Source: RGIG3040 sp964410675 (GTDB lineage: Bacteria; Bacillota; Clostridia; Lachnospirales; Lachnospiraceae). Taken from it: a DNA stretch of 5,236 nucleotides. A program made the position numbers and the translations under genes. The DNA lies in contig CAYPIB010000142.1 of the NCBI GenBank assembly GCA_964410675.1, forward strand, positions 1 through 5,236, written 5' to 3'. Shown here one piece after another: positions 1 to 5,236 of this stretch (positions are counted from its first letter, which is position 1; every line of letters begins with the position of its first letter). Below the pieces are notes generated by a model. It was given only the letters and a program-made list of their open reading frames with translations, was not told where the DNA came from and ran no database searches.

Positions 1-1
1 T

Positions 2-2020
2 AGTAAAGCAAACAGAAGCGGCAATTTAATACAGTTCCTGCCTGTAAGAGAGACAGAATCATTGCTTTTTATTGGTGAAGTGACTGCCAATATACAGGCT
101 GTCATAGCAAATAAAACGGATTCTGTGTATTATACAGAGTCCTTCGAGGCATATGTATCCGAACGTGACATGATGGTGCAGACAAAAGACTATGATGTCA
201 TTATTATGTATGGGCGTTTTTTCTCTGAGGAGGAAGAGGGTATCTACCGGCTTAGTGCATTGCTTCAGGCTTTAAAACGGGAGGGAAGACTCTATTTGGC
301 GCTGGAAAATCCATTTTCACTTCATAAGCTTGCGGGCGAAGCAGAAGCTGATGGCAGTATACTGAAAGCTTTTTCACCAAATGGATTTCAAAATAGTGCC
401 GGACTAGGCAGAGACCTCATAATGAAGCTATGCCTTGAGGCAATTGAACTTATAAAAAGTGACGCCACTGTCAAATTCTATTATCCATATCCGGATATTC
501 ATTTTCCATTTAGTATTTATACCGATACTTATCTTCCAAAGACCGGGGAATGTGATGAGAATCACTATAATTTTAAAAACTCAAGGTTTGAATTTTTTGA
601 TGAAATGAAAGCGGTTGACGAAGTTGTAAAGGCAGGGGCATATCCGGTATTTGCCAATGGATATTTGGTAGAAATTGCGAACAAACATACAGATATGTTA
701 TACTGCCGCTACTCGGCAGAGCGGAAAAGTGGATTAAAAATCCGTACCGAAATATTAGAAATGGACAATCAAGAGAGGATTGTACAAAAAATAGCATATG
801 ATAATGAGTCAAATCCTCACATAGAAAATCTGCTAAGATGGGAAAAAGAATTACGGGAACAGCTTAAAACAGTATTATATAAAGGTAAGAGTCTAAATGT
901 AAACCGCATTTTGGATTTACAAAATCAAAATGGGATTTTTTCAGCAAAATTTATGTATATAAAAGGAGAGAGTCTCGAAAGTTATTTAGACGAGCTTTTA
1001 TTACAGGGGAAATTTGAACAATGTAGAGCGGAACTCTTGGAATTTTGTGAGCTTGTAAAGCAGTTTAAAGGGCAAGAAACGTTTATAGTAACCGATGCTT
1101 TCCGTAAAGTCTTTGGTGAAATTACATTTGAACAAGAAATTATTGAAAGAATGACATCTCTGTCAATTACTGATATTGATATGGTTTGTCAAAATGTTTT
1201 GCTTAGTGAGGAAGTTATCTTCATTGATTATGAATGGACTTTTGATTTTCCGGTTCCAATTGAATATTTGCAATTTCGAATCTTGTTTTGCTACCTGGAA
1301 CAAAAAAACAGGCGAAAGCTCGCATGTTTTAATAATGACTATGATTTTTATGAAGCAGTCGGCATTACTGCTGTAATGAAGCAGCAATTTGAACGGATGG
1401 AAGCACAGTTTCAAAAATACGTGCAGGGCGGCAGTAAGCTTTTNNNNNNNNNNAAATGGCATTATATTGAAACAGGAAAACCGGCAGTGCCGATGGAAGT
1501 GTTACAAAGGCAGTTAAAACGGCTTACAAGCTATAAGGTTGAGGCGGATTATTGCCTTTTGGGAAATAATAATCAAAGAGAGTCCGTTAAGGTTCAACCG
1601 AAGCTGCAAGCAAACGGTGTATATTCTTTTGTGTTAGCCATTCCAATGACAGGAGTGTCAGATATTCGAATTCATTTTGGAATTAAAAATTCTATGATTC
1701 GAATTGGTCTTTTGGCTGAAAATTCAGATGGAAGCAAACCTATTATATATGAAACAAACGGAACGGGTGTGAATCCTATTTTATACTTATATAAGGAATC
1801 ACCGGAAATAATAATCAAGGAATTAGAGGAAGGTGTCTTTAGACTGCATGTCAGCCTGGAAATAGTGGAACTTCCGAATACCTTTATTTATGAAACGATA
1901 GAAAGCATAAAAGACAAAGAAGCGGTCATTCAAAACAGAGAAGAGCAAATTCAAAACTATGAAAGTTCAACCAGCTGGAAAATAACTAAGCCGCTGCGGG
2001 AATTTAGAAAGAAAAAATAG
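2..2020 (+). CDS. Methyltransferase-like / kinase-like multidomain protein of a surface polysaccharide cluster (5' end outside window)
   Basis: The frame is open from base 2 to the TAG at 2018-2020, giving 672 visible residues, so the true start lies upstream. A TTG at 62 is a poor start: the 20 codons before it read R-x-x-N-L-I-x-F-L-P, resembling the R-x-N-L-L-E-W-x-P lead-in of this methyltransferase family. Visible residues about 10-225 match, from memory, class I SAM methyltransferases of clostridial polysaccharide loci: L-x-L-A-L-E-N-P-F-S-L near 98-107, F-Y-Y-P-Y-P-D near 159-165, R-F-E-F-F-D-E near 195-201 and F-A-N-G-Y-L near 217-222. The SAM loop near 21-30 (L-L-F-I-G-E-V-T-A-N) keeps only one glycine. 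Residues about 230-435 look kinase-like: V-Q-K near 261-263, D-I-D-M-V-C-Q-N at 391-398 and I-D-Y-E-W at 408-412. A beta-rich module (about 510-625) and a coil ending in S-S-T-S-W-K-I-T-K-P-L-R (655-666) follow. No membrane segment is evident. The likely role is cytoplasmic modification, capping or scaffolding of a surface glycan; substrate unknown. Ten N bases at 1444-1453 leave four residues undefined. Confidence 0.8.
   Translation, partial: SKANRSGNLIQFLPVRETESLLFIGEVTANIQAVIANKTDSVYYTESFEAYVSERDMMVQTKDYDVIIMYGRFFSEEEEGIYRLSALLQALKREGRLYLALENPFSLHKLAGEAEADGSILKAFSPNGFQNSAGLGRDLIMKLCLEAIELIKSDATVKFYYPYPDIHFPFSIYTDTYLPKTGECDENHYNFKNSRFEFFDEMKAVDEVVKAGAYPVFANGYLVEIANKHTDMLYCRYSAERKSGLKIRTEILEMDNQERIVQKIAYDNESNPHIENLLRWEKELREQLKTVLYKGKSLNVNRILDLQNQNGIFSAKFMYIKGESLESYLDELLLQGKFEQCRAELLEFCELVKQFKGQETFIVTDAFRKVFGEITFEQEIIERMTSLSITDIDMVCQNVLLSEEVIFIDYEWTFDFPVPIEYLQFRILFCYLEQKNRRKLACFNNDYDFYEAVGITAVMKQQFERMEAQFQKYVQGGSKLXXXXKWHYIETGKPAVPMEVLQRQLKRLTSYKVEADYCLLGNNNQRESVKVQPKLQANGVYSFVLAIPMTGVSDIRIHFGIKNSMIRIGLLAENSDGSKPIIYETNGTGVNPILYLYKESPEIIIKELEEGVFRLHVSLEIVELPNTFIYETIESIKDKEAVIQNREEQIQNYESSTSWKITKPLREFRKKK
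1444..1453. other. Run of 10 N bases (assembly gap or masked bases)
   Basis: Ten consecutive N characters lie inside the first gene, just after the kinase-like region. The reading frame is the same on both sides, and protein-like sequence of the same gene resumes at once (K-W-H-Y-I-E). The gap is therefore either truly about 10 bases or differs by a multiple of three, unless the assembly hides a frameshift. A run of exactly ten N is also a common scaffold placeholder, so its length should not be trusted. Confidence 0.97.
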
Positions 2021-2023
2021 ATT

Positions 2024-2028
2024 GGAAG
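2024..2028 (+). promoter_or_regulatory. Ribosome binding site of the tandem glycosyltransferase gene
   Basis: GGAAG lies 7 bases before the ATG at 2036, in a purine-rich stretch between the stop of the first gene (2020) and this start. It is a partial Shine-Dalgarno match at good spacing and supports the ATG at 2036. The whole intergenic gap is 15 bases, with no room for a promoter or terminator. Confidence 0.6.
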
Positions 2029-2035
2029 AAAAGAA

Positions 2036-4033
2036 ATGCAGGAAACAGAAAAAAAAGATTTAGAACAATACTATAAAGAGCTATATGAAAGAGAAAAGCT
2101 AAAGAGTGAGAAGCTTAGCTATGACTTAGCAGATTCCAAAAGGGAATGCGAAGACCTTACGGTTAAGCTAGACAAGATTAAAGGTTCTATTTTTTGGCGG
2201 TTGAGTAAACCGTTTCGGGTAGTCATTAATTTTTTTCTGCGTCAGAAAAACAGAATACTCTGCCACGGAAATCCAAAGGGAATAGCACTTAAATTTGTAA
2301 ATAAGTATCGGCAAAAAAAAGCTGTAAAGCTTCATGGATTAAAAAGCTTTCCAACCGCAGGTGAGAGGAAAGAGCAGATGGAGACTAAGTTTTCAAAAGA
2401 CGTAAAATTTAGTGTCTTAGTGCCGCTTTACAATACACCGGAGCGGTTTTTGAGAGAAATGCTTGACTCGGTTGTGGCGCAGACATATCAAAATTGGGAA
2501 CTCTGCCTTGCGGATGGTTCTGATGACAAACATGACTTTGTCGGAGAAATCTGTCAATCTTATTTAGAGAAAGACTCTCGCATTGTATATAAAAAGCTTG
2601 AGAAAAATGAAGGGATATCCGGTAATACAAATGCTTGTTATTTGATGGCAACCGGTGATTATATTGCCTTATTTGACCATGACGATTTGCTGCACCCAAG
2701 TGTTTTTTATGAATATATGAAGGCGATCTGTGATAAGAATGCGGATTATATTTACTGTGATGAAGTTACTTTTAGAGGAAACAGTATTGATAATATGCTG
2801 ACGATGCATTTTAAACCGGACTTTGCCCCAGATAATTTACTTGCTAATAATTACATCTGCCACTTTAGTGTTTTTAAAAGAGACTTATTAGAAGGAACGG
2901 AGTTGTTCCGCAGTCAGTTTGATGGCAGTCAGGATCACGATATGATTTTAAGATTGACAGAAAAGGCACAGAATATTGTGCATATACCGAAAATGCTTTA
3001 TTATTGGCGCTCGCACAAGGGCAGTGTGGCATCCGGTATCGGTGCAAAAACATATGCAATCAATGCGGCCAAGGGAGCCATTCGTGCGCACTTAGAAAGC
3101 AAAGGATTTTCTGACTTTGAGATCGAAAGCACAAGGGCTTTTGAAACAATATTTAGAATTAAATATTCATTAGTGGAAAGACCTCTTGTATCTATTATTA
3201 TTGCGAATAAAGATCATGTTGAGGACTTAAGCCGCTGTGTAGAATCTATTATTAATAAATCAACTTACCAAAACTATGAGATTATTATTGTGGAAAACAA
3301 TAGTGAGACATCTCAGATTAAAAAATATTATGAAGAAATCGGGAAACATCCAAACGTGCGGATTGTGACGTATGAAGGTGTGTTTAATTACTCTAAGATA
3401 AATAACTATGGCGTTTCTTTTGCAAATGGAAAATATGTGCTATTATTAAACAATGATACCGAAGTGATAACTGCAGGATGGATGGAAGAGCTGCTTATGT
3501 ATGGGCAAAGAGAAGATACCGGAGCCGTTGGAGCCAAGCTTTATTATTCCGATAAAACAATCCAGCATGCCGGTATTGTCATTGGACTTGGAGCACATCG
3601 TACCGCAGGACATGTACATTATAAAGTACCGGAAAGCAATGTCGGTTATATGGGTAAGCTCTGTTATGCACAAGATATTTCGGCAGTGACAGGAGCATGT
3701 ATGCTTGTTAGAAAAAGTCTCTATGATGAGATTGGGGGCCTTGATGAAAGCTTTGCAGTGGCGCTCAATGATGTGGATTTTTGTTTGAGATTAAGAGAAA
3801 AAGGATATTTAAACATTTTTACACCGTTTGCAGAGCTATATCATTATGAATCAAAATCAAGAGGGGCTGACAATAAAAGAGATGCCAATGCAATTAGATA
3901 TGATGAAGAGGCAATGAAGTTTAAAGAGCGATGGAAAGTGATAATTGTAAAAGGAGATCCTTACTACAATAAAAATTTCTCGTTGGATCATTCCGATTTT
4001 ACCGTTAACTGGAAGAAAAATCAATTTAAGTAA
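2036..4033 (+). CDS. Tandem-domain family 2 glycosyltransferase
   Basis: Complete 665-residue protein, ATG to TAA. Residues 1-48 are highly charged and probably form a coiled coil; S-I-F-W-R-L-S-K-P-F-R follows at 51-61. The first GT-A domain spans about 124-350: F-S-V-L-V-P-L-Y-N at 125-133, D-G-S-D-D at 160-164, the metal/nucleotide-sugar motif D-H-D-D at 214-217, Q-D-H-D at 299-302 and Y-Y-W-R-S-H-K-G-S at 322-330. The second spans about 383-640: V-S-I-I-I-A-N-K at 385-392, V-E-N-N-S at 419-423, L-N-N-D-T-E at 471-476, T-G-A-C-M at 552-556, N-D-V-D-F at 578-582 and H-Y-E-S-K-S-R-G at 603-610. This architecture is known in O-antigen, rhamnan and other surface-polysaccharide glycosyltransferases. 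The enzyme probably transfers sugars from nucleotide donors to a growing glycan on the cytoplasmic face; no membrane-spanning helix is evident. Two domains suggest two transfers, perhaps two linkages. Donor, acceptor and linkage cannot be read from sequence. Co-transcription with both neighbours is likely from the 15- and 22-base gaps. Confidence 0.92.
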   Translation: MQETEKKDLEQYYKELYEREKLKSEKLSYDLADSKRECEDLTVKLDKIKGSIFWRLSKPFRVVINFFLRQKNRILCHGNPKGIALKFVNKYRQKKAVKLHGLKSFPTAGERKEQMETKFSKDVKFSVLVPLYNTPERFLREMLDSVVAQTYQNWELCLADGSDDKHDFVGEICQSYLEKDSRIVYKKLEKNEGISGNTNACYLMATGDYIALFDHDDLLHPSVFYEYMKAICDKNADYIYCDEVTFRGNSIDNMLTMHFKPDFAPDNLLANNYICHFSVFKRDLLEGTELFRSQFDGSQDHDMILRLTEKAQNIVHIPKMLYYWRSHKGSVASGIGAKTYAINAAKGAIRAHLESKGFSDFEIESTRAFETIFRIKYSLVERPLVSIIIANKDHVEDLSRCVESIINKSTYQNYEIIIVENNSETSQIKKYYEEIGKHPNVRIVTYEGVFNYSKINNYGVSFANGKYVLLLNNDTEVITAGWMEELLMYGQREDTGAVGAKLYYSDKTIQHAGIVIGLGAHRTAGHVHYKVPESNVGYMGKLCYAQDISAVTGACMLVRKSLYDEIGGLDESFAVALNDVDFCLRLREKGYLNIFTPFAELYHYESKSRGADNKRDANAIRYDEEAMKFKERWKVIIVKGDPYYNKNFSLDHSDFTVNWKKNQFK

Positions 4034-4037
4034 GTAA

Positions 4038-4042
4038 AGGAG
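4038..4042 (+). promoter_or_regulatory. Ribosome binding site before the phosphohexomutase gene
   Basis: AGGAG within AAAGGAGC is a strong Shine-Dalgarno core. It lies 13 bases before the ATG at 4056, longer than the usual 5-9, and only 2 bases before another ATG at 4045 that opens a four-codon frame (M-R-R-K, stop TGA at 4057-4059). The mutase frame has a stop at 4035 and no other start before 4056, so 4056 is the start despite the spacing. Confidence 0.7.
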
Positions 4043-4055
4043 CTATGAGACGAAA

Positions 4056-5236
4056 ATGAGCTATCAGGATACATTTAAATTTTGGCTTAAGGATAATTAT
4101 TTTGATGAAGAAACAAAGCAGGAGCTGCTTGCAATCCGCAACGATGAAGCAGAGATAGAAGATCGTTTTTATAAAGACTTAGAGTTTGGAACGGGAGGTC
4201 TGCGCGGTATGATTGGTGCCGGAACCAATCGTATCAATTTTTATACAGTAAGAAAAGCAACCCAAGGACTCGCAAACTATATCATAAAGCAAGGCGGACA
4301 GGAAAAGGGTGCGGCAATTGCCTATGATTCGAGGAAGTTTTCTCCTGAGTTTGCCAAGGAAGCGGCATTATGCCTCTGTGCAAATGGCATTAAGGCCTAT
4401 TTATTTGAGAGTCTTAGGCCGACTCCTGAACTTTCATTTGCGCTTCGTAAATTGGGATGTATGGCAGGAATTGTTGTAACTGCAAGCCATAATCCGCCTG
4501 AATATAATGGATATAAAGTATATTGGGAGGATGGTGCACAGATTACGGCGCCAAAAGATAAGGAAATTATCAGTGAGGTGCAGGCAGTCACAGATTACTA
4601 TACAGTGAAGACAATAAGTGAGTCAGAGGCCATGAATAAAGGACTGCTTACAATCATCGGCAGTGAAATTGATGATGCCTATATGGCAGAGTTAAAAAAG
4701 CAGATTATTTATCCGGAAGTGATTCAGGAGATGGCAGAGGATATTAAAATCGTTTATACTCCTCTGCATGGCAGCGGGAACTTGCCGGTAAGACGTGTGC
4801 TTTCGGAACTTGGATTTAAAAACGTATATGTCGTAAAAGAACAGGAAGAACCGGATCCGGCTTTTACGACACTTGCCTATCCCAATCCGGAGGACCCAGC
4901 GGCTTTTGAACTGGCAATAAAACTGGCAAAGGAAGTTGCGGCAGATATTATTTTAGCTACCGACCCGGATGCAGACCGCCTCGGAGTCTATGCACTGGAT
5001 AGTAAAAGTGGTGAATATGTACCTTTTTCAGGCAATATGTCTGGCATGCTCATTGCAGAATATCTGCTGAGAGAAAAGGTTAATACAAATACAATGCCTA
5101 AAAATCCGGCGCTTGTGAAAACAATTGTGACAACCAATATGGCAGATGTTCTGGCAGCAGAATATGGCGTGGAAATAAAAGAAGTGCTGACAGGCTTTAA
5201 ATATATCGGCGAACAGATTAAACTGTTTGAACAAAC
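4056..5236 (+). CDS. pgcA: Phosphoglucomutase/phosphomannomutase family phospho-sugar mutase (3' end outside window)
   Basis: The frame is open from ATG 4056 to the right edge: 393 residues and two bases of the next codon. It belongs to the alpha-D-phosphohexomutase family, which moves phosphate between C1 and C6 of glucose or related hexoses through a phosphoserine. The N-terminus, with about 40 residues before F-G-T-G-G-L-R-G (44-51) and the A-G-T-N-R-I-N-F-Y-T-V-R-K segment (55-67), resembles the Bacillus PgcA type as I recall it. The catalytic loop T-A-S-H-N-P is at 142-147 (Ser144 the phosphoserine), Y-T-P-L-H-G-S-G at 234-241, the magnesium loop D-P-D-A-D-R at 303-308 (Asp303, 305, 307) and T-G-F-K-Y-I-G-E at 379-386. 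All visible catalytic motifs are intact. The family is usually about 570-580 residues, so the end of domain 3, including the expected sugar-binding G-E-E-S-type loop, and domain 4 lie beyond the window. It probably supplies hexose-1-phosphate for nucleotide-sugar synthesis and shares a transcript with the glycosyltransferase 22 bases upstream. Glucose versus mannose preference is not decided by the visible part. Confidence 0.93.
   Translation, partial: MSYQDTFKFWLKDNYFDEETKQELLAIRNDEAEIEDRFYKDLEFGTGGLRGMIGAGTNRINFYTVRKATQGLANYIIKQGGQEKGAAIAYDSRKFSPEFAKEAALCLCANGIKAYLFESLRPTPELSFALRKLGCMAGIVVTASHNPPEYNGYKVYWEDGAQITAPKDKEIISEVQAVTDYYTVKTISESEAMNKGLLTIIGSEIDDAYMAELKKQIIYPEVIQEMAEDIKIVYTPLHGSGNLPVRRVLSELGFKNVYVVKEQEEPDPAFTTLAYPNPEDPAAFELAIKLAKEVAADIILATDPDADRLGVYALDSKSGEYVPFSGNMSGMLIAEYLLREKVNTNTMPKNPALVKTIVTTNMADVLAAEYGVEIKEVLTGFKYIGEQIKLFEQ

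Noticed and set aside
1..6. TAG TAA at the window's left edge as the end of an upstream gene
   Set aside because: These stops are in another frame from the first gene, which is itself open there. Nothing can be said of a gene with no visible coding sequence.
62..64. TTG as the start codon of the first gene
   Set aside because: The frame is open upstream to the window edge, those 20 codons look like the family's own lead-in sequence, and there is no Shine-Dalgarno at suitable spacing.
573..812. Antisense open frame of 79 codons
   Set aside because: It lies wholly inside the well-supported methyltransferase-like region and its translation has no recognisable motif. The other reverse-strand frames (1163-1462, 2409-2699, 2874-3059, 3446-3673, 4397-4591, 5028-5234) are rejected for the same reason.
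2021..2035. Possible terminator or promoter between genes 1 and 2, and likewise at 4034-4055
   Set aside because: Both gaps are too short, and I see no G+C-rich hairpin followed by a T run in either.
2954..2982. TTGACA as a promoter -35 box
   Set aside because: It is inside the glycosyltransferase coding sequence and no convincing TATAAT-like box lies about 17 bases downstream.
3501..3689. Forward open frame of 62 codons inside the glycosyltransferase
   Set aside because: It is a shifted-frame shadow of the second GT-A domain, whose conserved motifs are in the main frame.

Overview
The window looks like part of a cell-surface polysaccharide locus from a low-G+C Gram-positive bacterium, most likely a Clostridia/Lachnospiraceae-type organism. 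This is inferred from A+T-rich coding sequence, purine-rich Shine-Dalgarno sites and the style of the three proteins. No rRNA or other taxonomic marker is present, so the assignment is an inference.

Layout: three genes, all on the + strand, fill almost the whole window. (1) Bases 2-2020 hold the 3' part of a large multidomain protein that enters from the left edge. It has a class I methyltransferase-like region with a badly eroded SAM-binding loop, then a kinase-like (aminoglycoside/choline kinase-type) region, a beta-rich module, and a short C-terminal coil ending in a W-K-x-T-K-P-x-R motif. A 10-base run of N (1444-1453) interrupts it, but the frame is kept. (2) After 15 bases comes a complete gene (2036-4033) for a protein with two tandem family 2 glycosyltransferase domains. 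It is preceded by a coil ending in the same kind of W-R-x-S-K-P-x-R motif. (3) After 22 bases comes a phosphohexomutase (4056 to the right edge, C-terminus cut off) of the Firmicutes PgcA type.

There is no terminator or promoter-sized space between the genes, so they probably form one transcription unit. In a simple model, the mutase interconverts hexose-6-phosphate and hexose-1-phosphate and so feeds nucleotide-sugar synthesis. The tandem glycosyltransferase uses the activated sugars to build a surface glycan. The first protein decorates, caps or scaffolds that glycan.

I did not find a CRISPR array, mobile element, tRNA, toxin-antitoxin pair or recognisable defence system. The most notable points are the apparent loss of the SAM loop next to a kinase-like domain that keeps its core residues, and the shared coil/W-motif module on both sides of the gene 1/gene 2 junction.
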